The notes beneath the pieces were generated by a model. That model was not told the origin of the DNA. It worked only from the letters and a program-made list of their open reading frames with translations, and searched no databases. Positions 1 to 7,965 of a stretch of DNA of 64,000 nt are shown one piece after another. The stretch is from Hyphomonadaceae bacterium (GTDB taxonomy: Bacteria > Pseudomonadota > Alphaproteobacteria > Caulobacterales > Aquidulcibacteraceae). The stretch's first letter is position 1. Each line of letters opens with the position of its first letter. The stretch is taken from NCBI GenBank assembly GCA_019753175.1, contig JAIELK010000030.1:1-64000 (forward strand), written 5' to 3'. The position numbers were made by a program, and so were the translations under genes.

Positions 1-123
1 TGGATCCCGGAGCCTCCCGTGCTGGAGATGCGAACATCATACGACGGCTTTGCAGGTGTGGGATTGATGGCGGCGCGGGCGTTGAAACGACGCGAGAAAC
101 GGCGCTGTGCGTGCAGGATAGAT

Positions 124-164
124 CGTCATCCCGGCCGAGCGCTGCGCGCTCGACCGGGATGACG
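124..164. repeat. Long imperfect palindrome of REP type
   Basis: The arms CGTCATCCCGG and CCGGGATGACG, extended inward by CGAGCGC/GCGCTCG, give about 18 paired bases with one C/A mismatch and a TGC loop. The CGTCATCCCGG end recurs at 271, so this is one copy of an interspersed family. There is no T-run, so a terminator role is unlikely. Confidence 0.75.
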
Positions 165-219
165 GTGCGGCGGAGGGACGCGCTCTACCTGTACAACATC
201 CGTGCCGCCCCCTCACCCT

Positions 220-247
220 GCCCTCTCCCCCTCGCGGGGGAGAGGGG
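220..247. repeat. CCCTCTCCCC/GGGGAGAGGG hairpin repeat
   Basis: Ten-base perfect arms (221-230 and 237-246) surround a short CTCGCG loop, in the context CCCTCACCCTGCC. It resembles the hairpins at 4390 and 4894 on either side of the DUF559 gene, so it is probably a distant member of the same repeat family. Confidence 0.6.
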
Positions 248-270
248 CGCTCAAGAAAGCCACCGCTGGT

Positions 271-309
271 CGTCATCCCGGACGCGACGCAGTCGCGATC
301 CGGGACCCA
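271..309. repeat. REP-like element with CGTCATCCCGG head
   Basis: It begins with the same CGTCATCCCGG word as the palindrome at 124. It folds through TCCCGG/CCGGGA and GCGAC/GTCGC around a GCA loop. This is a second copy of the same head with a different loop, typical of dispersed bacterial REP sequences. Confidence 0.65.
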
Positions 310-430
310 GGGAAAACCGACTCAACATCGGACCCTGGGTGCCGGCACGCGCTCGCGGCTAGGGTCGATGGCAGGTGACGTTGACGCCATCTGCCGCTAG
401 GAGGAGCGCAGCACAAAGGGGAGCGACCGC

Positions 431-892
431 ATGAGCCGCGTCGAAGCAAAGCTGCAAGAACTGAACATCACGTTGCCGACGCCGCCGGCGCCGGTGGCGT
501 CCTACGTGCCGTACGTGATCGTCGGCAAGCTGGTGCATGTGTCGGGGCAGGTGTCGGTGGACGCCTCAGGCGGCATCAAGGGCAAGCTCGGCGATGCGAT
601 CGAGGTCGAGCAGGGCCAGGCCGCCGCGCGCCTGTGCGGGCTCAATCTCCTGGCGCAGGTGAAGGCCGCGTGCGGCGGCGACCTCGACAAGGTCAAGCGC
701 GTGGTCAAGCTCAACGGCTTCGTCAATGTGACGCCCGATTTTGACCCGATCCCGCAGGTGATGAATGGCTGCTCCGACCTCATGGTGTCGGTGTTCGGCG
801 ACGCCGGCCGCCACGCCCGCTCTGCTGTGGGCACGGCCAACCTGCCCTTGAACTACGCTGTGGAAGTCGACGGCGTGTTCGAGGTCGAGTGA
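431..892 (+). CDS. RidA family protein (YjgF/chorismate-mutase-like)
   Basis: This 153-residue protein has the RidA fold signature: an early VHVSGQV strand, then a long helix, and a C-terminal HARSAVGTANLP...VEVDGVFEVE segment. That segment contains the Arg expected to bind imine or carboxylate ligands in Rid proteins. It is longer than classical RidA (about 130 residues) and best fits the roughly 150-residue YjgF/chorismate-mutase-like subgroup. The start ATG has AAAGGGGAG upstream. A cytosolic role in reactive enamine/imine removal is possible but unproven for this subgroup. The next gene follows immediately and may be co-transcribed. Confidence 0.85.
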   Translation: MSRVEAKLQELNITLPTPPAPVASYVPYVIVGKLVHVSGQVSVDASGGIKGKLGDAIEVEQGQAAARLCGLNLLAQVKAACGGDLDKVKRVVKLNGFVNVTPDFDPIPQVMNGCSDLMVSVFGDAGRHARSAVGTANLPLNYAVEVDGVFEVE

Positions 893-933
893 GACCCTCG
901 CGGGCAAGGCCGCGAGCGGCTACATCTGGCGCG

Positions 934-2088
934 ATGGACGGCGCTGGTGCTTTGACGATCACGGTGGCGGGCGAACTCGCGGGCGTTGCGCGCGAGGGCT
1001 GGGACGCGCTCGCCAATCCCGCGCACGAACCGTACGACCCGTTCGTCTCATGGGATTTTCTGCAGGCGCTGGAAGAAAGCGGTTGCGTGGGTGCGGGCAG
1101 CGGCTGGAAGCCCGCGCATCTGGTTGCGCGCGAAGCGGGCGGCGCGATGGTCGGCGCGATGCCGCTCTACGCCAAGGATCATTCCTATGGCGAGTATGTG
1201 TTCGATCACGCCTGGGCCGACGCGCTGCATCGGGCGCGCGAACGCTATTACCCCAAGCTGCAGTGCGCCGTGCCGTTCACGCCCGTGCCGGGGCGGCGCA
1301 TCTTGGCGCGTGACGGAGAGGTCGAGCGGGCGCTGGCGTCGGCGGCGATCGAGCTTGCGCGGCGCGCGGGTGCTTCATCGGTGCATGCGACGTTCGCCAG
1401 CGAGGCGCTCTGCGCGCGGCTCGGGCCGCTTGGCTATTTGACGCGCGTCGGCCTGCAATACCATTGGTTCAACCGGGGCTACGGCTGTTTCGAGGATTTC
1501 CTCGCCGCGCTGTCGTCGCAAAAACGCAAGACCATTCGCAAGGAGCGCGCCCGCGCCAATCAAGGCGTGACCATCCATCGGTTGCGCGGCGACGACATCA
1601 CGCCGGCGGATTGGGACTTCTTCTTCCGCTGCTACATGGACACCGGCGCGCGCAAATGGGGCTCGCCCTATCTCAATCGCGACTTCTTCGCGTTGCTGGG
1701 AGAGCGCATGGCCGACGCTTGCGTGCTGTTCATCGCCGAAGCCGATGGCGCGCCGGTTGCGTCGGCGCTCAACCTGGTTGGCGGCGAGGCGCTCTATGGG
1801 CGCTATTGGGGCCGCATTGCCGACATCCCGTTCCTGCATTTCGAGCTCTGCTACTATCAGGCGATCGAACTGGCGATCGAACTTGGACTGCCGCGCGTCG
1901 AAGCCGGCGCGCAAGGCGAACACAAGCTGGCGCGCGGCTATGTGCCGGCGCCGACCTATTCCGCGCACTGGATCGCGCATGAGGGCCTACGCAGCGCGGT
2001 GGCGCGCTATCTCGAAGCGGAGACGCCGGCGGTGGTCGACGAGGCGGAGGCGCTGGCTGAGCACGCGCCGTTTAAGCGAGACGGCTAA
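934..2088 (+). CDS. FemAB/GNAT-like acyltransferase (former DUF482)
   Basis: About 384 residues matching the PF04339-type proteins often annotated as peptidoglycan biosynthesis/recognition or GNAT-family. Conserved-looking blocks are an N-terminal SWDFLQALEESG, a central SSQKRKTIRKERA and a C-terminal GAQGEHKLARGY. The ORF can start at GTG 889, overlapping the ridA stop, but ATG 934 gives an N-terminus (MDGAGALTITV) closer to what I expect for the family. The acceptor substrate is unknown. It converges with rnr with a four-base gap and no obvious terminator. Confidence 0.8.
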   Translation: MDGAGALTITVAGELAGVAREGWDALANPAHEPYDPFVSWDFLQALEESGCVGAGSGWKPAHLVAREAGGAMVGAMPLYAKDHSYGEYVFDHAWADALHRARERYYPKLQCAVPFTPVPGRRILARDGEVERALASAAIELARRAGASSVHATFASEALCARLGPLGYLTRVGLQYHWFNRGYGCFEDFLAALSSQKRKTIRKERARANQGVTIHRLRGDDITPADWDFFFRCYMDTGARKWGSPYLNRDFFALLGERMADACVLFIAEADGAPVASALNLVGGEALYGRYWGRIADIPFLHFELCYYQAIELAIELGLPRVEAGAQGEHKLARGYVPAPTYSAHWIAHEGLRSAVARYLEAETPAVVDEAEALAEHAPFKRDG

Positions 2089-2092
2089 CGCC

Positions 2093-4372
2093 TCAACCCC
2101 GCCGCTTGCCGCGACGGTGATCGCGCTCGCGGCCGCGGGGTTGGCCGCTGCGCCGCGCTTTCTTCCAGCCTGGCGCCGGCGGTTCGGGGTCGGTGAGCAC
2201 GGAGAACAGGAGCCCGCCCGAAATCGGCGTGGCTTCGTCCAGCCGCACTTCGACGCGCATGCCGAGGGGAAAGCGCACGCCAGATTGCTCCCCGACCAAA
2301 GCGTGCGCGGCTTCGTCGTGATGCCAGCGTTCGTCGCCGAGCGAGCGGATCGGCGCCAAGCCGTCGGCTTGGGTTTCATCGAGGCGCACGAACAGGCCGA
2401 AGCGGGTGACGCCAGTGACGCGGCCGGTAAAGGTCGCGCCGATGCGGTCGGCGAGGAAGGCGGCGATGAAGCGCGAGGTGGCGTCGCGTTCGGCGGCCAT
2501 GCTCTTGCGCTCGGTTTCGGAAATGTGCTTGGCGGTCTCCTCGTAGCGCGCTTCGTCTTTTTCGGTGGCGCCGTCGTCGCCGAGGCCGAGCGCGCGGATG
2601 AGCGCGCGGTGAATGGTGACGTCCGCATAGCGGCGGATCGGCGAGGTGAAGTGCGAATAGCGCGCGAGATTGAGGCCGAAATGGCCGATATTGTCGGGCG
2701 CATACACGGCTTGCGATTGCGTGCGCAGCACCACTTCGTTGATGATGTCCTTGTTGGGCGAGGCTTGCGCCAGCTGCAGGATGCGATTGAAGCGAGCTGC
2801 AGTGACGCTCTGGCCCTTGGCCCAGCTCATATCCACGGTCGGCAGAAAATCGGTGAGCGCGGCGATCTTCTCGTCGCTCGGCCGGTCGTGGATGCGATAG
2901 ATTTGCGGACGGCCCTTCAGCTCCAGCGTTTCCGCCGCGCAGACATTGGCCTGGATCATAAACTCTTCGATCAGCTTGTGGGCATCGAAGCGCTCGCGCC
3001 GGGTGACGCCGACGATGCGCCCGTCCTTGAACAGGATCTTGTGCTCGGGCGCATCGATCTCGAGCGGCTGACGTTTCTCGCGGCCCGCCCACACGCACGC
3101 ATAAGCGGCCCAGAGCGGCTTCAGGATCGGCTCCAAGAGCGGCTTGGTTTTCTCGTTCGGCTCGCCATCGATCGCCGCTTGCGCGGCTTCATACGAAAGC
3201 TTCGCCGCCGAGCGCATCAGCCCGCGCACGAATTGGTGGCGGCGCTTTTGGCCCGCTTTATCGAACACCATCTCCACCGCGAGGCAGGCGCGCTCTTCGC
3301 CTTCGCGCAGCGAACATAAATCGGCAGACAGCGTCTCCGGCAGCATCGGCGCGACGCGGTCGGGGAAATAGGTGGAATTGCCGCGCCGGAACGCGCCGCG
3401 ATCCAAGGCCGAGCCCGGCGTCACGTAATGCGAAACATCGGCGATCGCCACCCACACGCGCCAGCCCCCCGGATTCTTCGCATCGCCATCGGGCTGAGCG
3501 AACACCGCGTCGTCATGGTCGCGCGCGTCTTCGGGGTCGATGGTGATCAGCGGCACTTGCCTCAGATCGACGCGCCCTTTCAGCGGCGCGGGTTTCGCCG
3601 CATTGGCTTGCGCGTCTTCGTCGGGCGTGAAGCCCGGCATGATGCCGTGCGTGTGCATGGCCAGGATCGAAGCCGCGCGCGGATCGCTTTCGTTGCCGAC
3701 GATCTCCTTGATCAAGCCACGCTTTGGGCCATGCGCGCGTTCAGCCTGGCGCGCATCGATCTCGACCAGCACCAGATCGCCATGCTTGGCCTCGCCAACA
3801 TTTTGCGCCTCAATGACGATATCGAAGCGCGCTTTGCGGTCAGCGGGCTCGACGCGGCCGCCGCCAAACTTGCGCCCGCGCTCGTCCTTCATGGCGCGGA
3901 ACACGCCGAGGATGCGGTGCGCGCTTTGGCCGAGCCGTTTGACCACGCGCGCTTCGAGGCCGTCATCGGTGCGGGCGATGCGCGCCAGCACGCGGTCGCC
4001 GACGCCGATAGCCGCTTCGCCCTTTGTCCCGCGCGCATCGCCGGGGGCGAGCCGCACGACGGGGCCGAACAAGCCCTCCGGCCCGCGCATGCGCGCAAGC
4101 AATTCGCCGTCGGCGTCGCGATCGACAATATCCATCACGCCGGACGCAGGCAGCGCATGCGTGTCGGCGTAAGTCTTGCGTCCAGTACGCCCGAGCGCGC
4201 CTTCTTCCTCCAGCGCGCGCAAAATTTGGCGCAGCTCTTTCTTCTGATCGGGGCCAATGCCCAGCGCCCGCGCCAGATCGCCCTTCCGCGCCGCGCCGCC
4301 GGATTTCTGCAGCGCGGCCAGCACAAGCTCGCGGGTGAGCGGGGCGGGGGTGGGCGAAGAGCGCTTAGTCAT
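2093..4372 (-). CDS. rnr: Ribonuclease R
   Basis: A 759-residue 3'-5' exoribonuclease of the RNB family that degrades structured RNA and takes part in rRNA and tmRNA quality control. A winged-helix-like N-terminus is followed by cold-shock/OB segments. The catalytic RNB domain has the acidic motif TIDPEDARDHDDAVFA near residue 290 and SPIRRYADVTIHRAL near 565. A C-terminal S1 domain starts near GATFTGRVTGVTRFGLFVRL, then a basic tail rich in Arg and Gly. Length and domain order are normal. In this lineage rnr usually follows topA; here a DUF559 gene sits between them. Confidence 0.97.
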   Translation of the reverse strand: MTKRSSPTPAPLTRELVLAALQKSGGAARKGDLARALGIGPDQKKELRQILRALEEEGALGRTGRKTYADTHALPASGVMDIVDRDADGELLARMRGPEGLFGPVVRLAPGDARGTKGEAAIGVGDRVLARIARTDDGLEARVVKRLGQSAHRILGVFRAMKDERGRKFGGGRVEPADRKARFDIVIEAQNVGEAKHGDLVLVEIDARQAERAHGPKRGLIKEIVGNESDPRAASILAMHTHGIMPGFTPDEDAQANAAKPAPLKGRVDLRQVPLITIDPEDARDHDDAVFAQPDGDAKNPGGWRVWVAIADVSHYVTPGSALDRGAFRRGNSTYFPDRVAPMLPETLSADLCSLREGEERACLAVEMVFDKAGQKRRHQFVRGLMRSAAKLSYEAAQAAIDGEPNEKTKPLLEPILKPLWAAYACVWAGREKRQPLEIDAPEHKILFKDGRIVGVTRRERFDAHKLIEEFMIQANVCAAETLELKGRPQIYRIHDRPSDEKIAALTDFLPTVDMSWAKGQSVTAARFNRILQLAQASPNKDIINEVVLRTQSQAVYAPDNIGHFGLNLARYSHFTSPIRRYADVTIHRALIRALGLGDDGATEKDEARYEETAKHISETERKSMAAERDATSRFIAAFLADRIGATFTGRVTGVTRFGLFVRLDETQADGLAPIRSLGDERWHHDEAAHALVGEQSGVRFPLGMRVEVRLDEATPISGGLLFSVLTDPEPPAPGWKKARRSGQPRGRERDHRRGKRRG

Positions 4373-4389
4373 CGAAATCTAGCACCAGC

Positions 4390-4415
4390 CCTTCTCCCCG
4401 TGCGCGGGGAGAAGG
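4390..4415. repeat. REP-like hairpin, left of the DUF559 gene
   Basis: Perfect 11-base arms CCTTCTCCCCG/CGGGGAGAAGG surround a TGCG loop and are followed by TGGCCCGAAGGGCCGG. The element at 4894-4918, read on the minus strand, has the same layout (CCTTCTCC...GGAGAAGGTGGCCCG). The two are therefore inverted copies bracketing the DUF559 gene. Confidence 0.75.
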
Positions 4416-4443
4416 TGGCCCGAAGGGCCGGTTGAGGGGAGCG

Positions 4444-4794
4444 TTACGGCTCAAGGACGGACCAAATCGCGGCTTCGACTTCGCCTGGCGACTGGTAGAC
4501 GTGATCGTTCGGCACGCGCATCACGCGCCAACCGGCTTGCTGATGGTACTCGGTGCGCGCTTCATCGAAAACGCGCTGGGCTTCAGCATCGTGGCTTGGG
4601 CCATCAACTTCGATCACGAGTTGGATAGCTGGACAGGCGAAATCGACGACATACTTTCCGATCGGATGCTGGCGACGGAATTTGTAGCGTAAACGCCGGT
4701 CGCGCAGCAGAGACCACATACGCCCTTCGGCGTTGGTCGGATTGCGCCTACTGACTCTGGCGCGCTGAATAGTGGTGGGCGTCTGGTCGGTCAT
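4444..4794 (-). CDS. DUF559 domain protein, Vsr-like endonuclease fold
   Basis: The 116-residue product has the DUF559 pattern, related to very-short-patch-repair and restriction-like nucleases. It shows TNAEGRMWSLLRDRRL, then KFRRQHPIGKYVVDF, then a strand ending IEVDGPSHD, and lastly GWRVMRVPNDHV. The D of VVDF and the E-x-D of IEVDG are candidate metal ligands. ATG 4794 is chosen over the upstream in-frame start because MTDQTPTT is followed directly by the conserved domain. The substrate is unknown. It interrupts the topA-rnr neighbourhood and is flanked by inverted REP-like hairpins, which suggests insertion as a unit. Confidence 0.85.
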   Translation of the reverse strand: MTDQTPTTIQRARVSRRNPTNAEGRMWSLLRDRRLRYKFRRQHPIGKYVVDFACPAIQLVIEVDGPSHDAEAQRVFDEARTEYHQQAGWRVMRVPNDHVYQSPGEVEAAIWSVLEP

Positions 4795-4893
4795 TGCGAT
4801 TGCGTCTGCCTTCGCCTCCTCATCCGGCCCGCCAGTATCGCGACCCAAAGGCTAGGGTAGTCGAAACGGTTCCATCGCGATACAGGCGGGCCA

Positions 4894-4918
4894 CCTTCTC
4901 CTCCGCAGGAGGAGAAGG
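4894..4918. repeat. REP-like hairpin, right of the DUF559 gene
   Basis: Perfect 11-base arms CCTTCTCCTCC/GGAGGAGAAGG surround a GCA loop, just downstream of the topA stop codon on the minus strand. It is the inverted counterpart of the hairpin at 4390. It could also slow transcription leaving topA, but there is no U-tract. Confidence 0.75.
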
Positions 4919-4928
4919 GACGCTTGAC

Positions 4929-7544
4929 TCACGCGGTTGCTTTCTTTTTCGCAGCAGCCTTCGGTGCGACCTTCTTCGCAGCTTTTTTTGCGGCCGTTCT
5001 AGGCTTGGTGTCGACGTTGGCTGCCTTCTTCGCTGGCGCTTTGCGTCCGCGTTTCTTTCCCCCGCCAGCCTCCGCGCGTGCCGCCAACAGTGAGAGCGCT
5101 TCGTCCAGCGTCACGTCTTCCGGCTTCTTCTCCTTCGGCACGTTGGCGTTGGTGTCGCCGTCATTGATGTAGGGGCCGTAGCGGCCGGAGAGCACGCGCA
5201 CGGGCTTGCCAGTGACCGGGCTTTCGCCGAGTTCCTTGAGCGCCGTGGGCGCGGCGCGGCCGAAGCGGCCTTTGCCGCCGCCGGCTTTCTTTTCGTCGAT
5301 CACCGCCACCGCGCGGTTCATCTGAATTTCGAACACGTCTTCGATGCTCTGCAAGTTGGCGTACATCTTGCCCATTTTCAGATACGGTCCGTACTGGCCG
5401 AGACCGGCGAGGATCATCTCGTTTTCGCTGGGATGCATGCCGACTTCGCGCGGCAGCGAGAGCAAAGCCAGCGCGCGTTCGAGCGTGATGCTGTCGGGCG
5501 ACCAGGTTTTCGGCAAGCTGGCGCGCTTGGGTTTGTCGGCGTCGCCGTTGGGCGTTTCAACGTACACGCCAAACCGCCCGCTCTTCAGCGTCACCGGCCC
5601 ACTCGGGCCGTCGCCCAGCAAGACGCCTTCGGCGGGGATCGCGCTCTCTTCGGCTTCGCCATTGCCGGCGAGCTGGCGGGTGAACTTGCACTCGGGATAG
5701 TTCGAGCAGCCGACAAAAGCCCCGAACTTGCCGAGCCTGAGTGAAAGCCTGCCCGCACCGCAGACCTGGCACGTGCGCGGATCGCCGCCGTCTTCGCGCG
5801 CGGGGAAGATGTGATCGCCCAAAACATCGTTCAGCGTTTCAATCACATCGCCGATGCGCAAGTCCGCGATCTCGCCGATGGCGCCGTTGAAGTCGTTCCA
5901 GAACTCACGCATCAGCTTCTTCCAGTCGAGATCGCCGGCCGACACTTCGTCGAGCTTGCCCTCAAGATCGGCGGTGAAATCGTACTCGACATATTTGCGG
6001 AAGAAGTTCTCGAGGAACGCGGTCAAGATCCGGCCGCGGTCGTCGGCGATGAAGCGGTTCTTGTCCATGCGCACATAATTGCGCTCGCGCAGCTTCTCCA
6101 GGATCGCGGCGTACGTGGAAGGCCGGCCGATGCCGAGTTCTTCAAGCTTCTTGACCAAGCTCGCTTCCGAGTAACGCGGCGGCGGCTCGGTAAAATGCTG
6201 ATCGGCCTTGACGTCCTGCACCGAGGCCGGCTCGCCTTGTTTGAGCTGCGGCAGGCGGCGGTTCTCTTCGTCCTCCTCGTCGTCGCGGCCCTCCGAATAG
6301 AGCTTCAGAAAGCCGTCGAAGAGAATGACCTGACCATTGGCGCGCAGCTCCACCTTGCCGGTCGGTTCGACCAGATCGACCGTGGTGCGTTCGATCGAGG
6401 CGGCTTCCATCTGGCTGGCGATGGCGCGCTTCCAGATCAGTTCGTAAAGCCGCGCCTGATCGCCATCGAGATGCAACGACCGTGGTGTGTTCGTTGGATC
6501 GGTCGGCCGGATCGCTTCGTGCGCTTCCTGCGCGTTCTTGATCTTCGAGGCGTAGCGGCGCGGCTCGGCCGGCGTGTATTGCGTGCCGAACTGCGCATCG
6601 ATGGCGCGGCGCAGCTCGCGGATGGCGCCTTCGTCCATGGAGACGCCGTCGGTCCGCATATAGGTGATGTGGCCGGCCTCGTAGAGACGCTGCGCCGTCT
6701 GCATCGTGCGCGTCGCGGAGAAGCCGAGCTTGCGCGCCGCTTCCTGCTGCATGGTCGAGGTGGTGAACGGCGGAGGCGGATTACGCTTGGTCGGCTTGGC
6801 CTCGACCGCGGCAACCTTGAAGCCGCCGCGCTTTGCGGCGTCGCGCGCGGCGAACGCCATCGCCTGGTTGCGGATGTCGAGGCGTTTCAGCTTCTTGCCC
6901 TCGAAGGCCGACAGCCGCGCCAGGAATTGTTCACCGCGCGCGCTCAGCATCTGTGCATCGACCGACCAGTATTCCTGTGGGCGGAAGCGCTCGATCTCGA
7001 CTTCGCGATCAACGATGAGTCTGAGCGCCACCGATTGCACGCGCCCCGCCGAGCGCGCGCCCGGCAGCTTGCGCCACAGCACCGGCGAGAGCGTGAAGCC
7101 GACGAGATAATCGAGCGCGCGGCGCGCCAGATAGGCGTCGACCAACTCCATGTCGATGTCGCGGGGCGCCGCCATCGCCGCCTGCACCGCCGGCTTGGTG
7201 ATGGCGTTGAACGTGACGCGCTTGACCGACTTGCCCTTGAGCGCCTTGCGCGCCTTCAGCGTCTCCAGCACGTGCCAGGAAATCGCCTCGCCTTCGCGAT
7301 CGGGGTCGGTGGCAAGGATAAGGCCGTCAGCGTCCTTGAGCGCATCAGCAATGGCTTTGACGTGCTTGGAGGACTTGGCGTCGAGTTCCCAGTCCATGGC
7401 GAAGTCCTCGCCCGGCTTCACCGAACCGTCCTTGGCGGGCAGGTCGCGGATATGACCGTACGAGGCCAAAACCTTGTAGCCGGCGCCTAAATATTTGTTG
7501 ATTGTCTTGGCCTTAGCCGGAGATTCGACGACGACGACGTGCAT
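4929..7544 (-). CDS. topA: DNA topoisomerase I (type IA)
   Basis: An 871-residue type IA topoisomerase that relaxes negative supercoils. The N-terminal TOPRIM domain begins MHVVVVESPAKAKTI and includes ATDPDREGEAI. The active-site tyrosine lies in GHITYMRTDGVSM (about residue 305). One four-cysteine zinc finger (CQVCG...CSNYPEC) is visible near residue 600, followed by topoisomerase C-terminal repeats with KxGRFGVYVETPNG-like cores. The last 40 or so residues are an Ala/Lys-rich tail of histone-like composition, common in alphaproteobacterial TopA and probably DNA-binding. The neighbour dprA is typical for the lineage. Confidence 0.98.
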   Translation of the reverse strand: MHVVVVESPAKAKTINKYLGAGYKVLASYGHIRDLPAKDGSVKPGEDFAMDWELDAKSSKHVKAIADALKDADGLILATDPDREGEAISWHVLETLKARKALKGKSVKRVTFNAITKPAVQAAMAAPRDIDMELVDAYLARRALDYLVGFTLSPVLWRKLPGARSAGRVQSVALRLIVDREVEIERFRPQEYWSVDAQMLSARGEQFLARLSAFEGKKLKRLDIRNQAMAFAARDAAKRGGFKVAAVEAKPTKRNPPPPFTTSTMQQEAARKLGFSATRTMQTAQRLYEAGHITYMRTDGVSMDEGAIRELRRAIDAQFGTQYTPAEPRRYASKIKNAQEAHEAIRPTDPTNTPRSLHLDGDQARLYELIWKRAIASQMEAASIERTTVDLVEPTGKVELRANGQVILFDGFLKLYSEGRDDEEDEENRRLPQLKQGEPASVQDVKADQHFTEPPPRYSEASLVKKLEELGIGRPSTYAAILEKLRERNYVRMDKNRFIADDRGRILTAFLENFFRKYVEYDFTADLEGKLDEVSAGDLDWKKLMREFWNDFNGAIGEIADLRIGDVIETLNDVLGDHIFPAREDGGDPRTCQVCGAGRLSLRLGKFGAFVGCSNYPECKFTRQLAGNGEAEESAIPAEGVLLGDGPSGPVTLKSGRFGVYVETPNGDADKPKRASLPKTWSPDSITLERALALLSLPREVGMHPSENEMILAGLGQYGPYLKMGKMYANLQSIEDVFEIQMNRAVAVIDEKKAGGGKGRFGRAAPTALKELGESPVTGKPVRVLSGRYGPYINDGDTNANVPKEKKPEDVTLDEALSLLAARAEAGGGKKRGRKAPAKKAANVDTKPRTAAKKAAKKVAPKAAAKKKATA

Positions 7545-7638
7545 GTGCGGGAGCGCTATCTGGGACGGCCGCTGGGGCCCGAAGCGCGCGGAAACTGGGG
7601 GCGGCGATGACGGGTGTCAACGCGCATGGTTTCACCGG

Positions 7639-7729
7639 AGTTGCGATACTGGCCAATTATCCATGTTAAATCAGCGACTTAGGTGATCAATACAACGCAG
7701 TTGCGATACAACCCAAAGCTGCATACAAC
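7639..7729. promoter_or_regulatory. Direct repeats upstream of the 76-residue ORF
   Basis: AGTTGCGATAC occurs at 7639 and again at 7699, exactly 60 bases apart. ATACAAC occurs at 7690, 7706 and 7723, at 16-17 base spacing. The second AGTTGCGATAC overlaps an imperfect GTTG-N5-CAAC dyad. The repeats lie in an AT-richer gap just before the small ORF and could be an operator array. The function is inferred only from the arrangement. Confidence 0.35.
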
Positions 7730-7734
7730 AACCT

Positions 7735-7965
7735 ATGAACGAAAATCATCCCGACTCAGGCGACCCCGGCGTCAGCGCATTCGACACCGCAGCCTACATT
7801 TTCGACGTTGCTGGCCAGTTGGCGTCCATGGCTGACGCCCATCGCTTCATACGGCTTGCGGCGGCGCTAGAGCTGGCGCGCGGCGCGGCCGCCGAAGCGC
7901 TGGCGTCGCTGGCTGTGGAATCTCAGTCGGGCGCACGAAAGGCGGCGACCGAAGACGCGGCGTAG
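7735..7965 (+). CDS. Small hypothetical protein, 76 residues
   Basis: I do not recognise this protein. It is alanine-rich, with an acidic N-terminus (MNENHPDSGDPG) and a predicted amphipathic helix from about residue 18 to 65, and it has no signal peptide or membrane segment. Its start lacks a Shine-Dalgarno sequence, so it may be leaderless or not translated. Its 3' end overlaps the dprA stop on the opposite strand by 43 bases. The repeat array just upstream supports a real transcription unit, but the case is moderate. Confidence 0.5.
   Translation: MNENHPDSGDPGVSAFDTAAYIFDVAGQLASMADAHRFIRLAAALELARGAAAEALASLAVESQSGARKAATEDAA

Larger units (their letters stand above)
1..430. other. Repeat-rich intergenic region without a supported gene
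   Basis: No convincing gene lies before the RidA-family gene. The two ORFs reported here (37..276 and 111..362) are low-complexity translations of inverted repeats, with no recognisable domain and no good ribosome binding site. The stretch holds at least three hairpin-forming repeats, listed separately, and a further CCCAGGG/CCCTGGG inverted pair near 306-339. It looks like a clustered REP/BIME-type intergenic region. Confidence 0.7.

Noticed and set aside
1745-3319. 524-residue plus-strand ORF
   Set aside because: It is antisense to rnr and the end of the FemAB-like gene, is Arg/Ala-rich, and has no domain; a GC-rich shadow frame.
5811-7490. 559-residue plus-strand ORF opposite topA
   Set aside because: Lies wholly within topA on the other strand, with low-complexity Arg/Leu/Asp composition typical of mirror frames.
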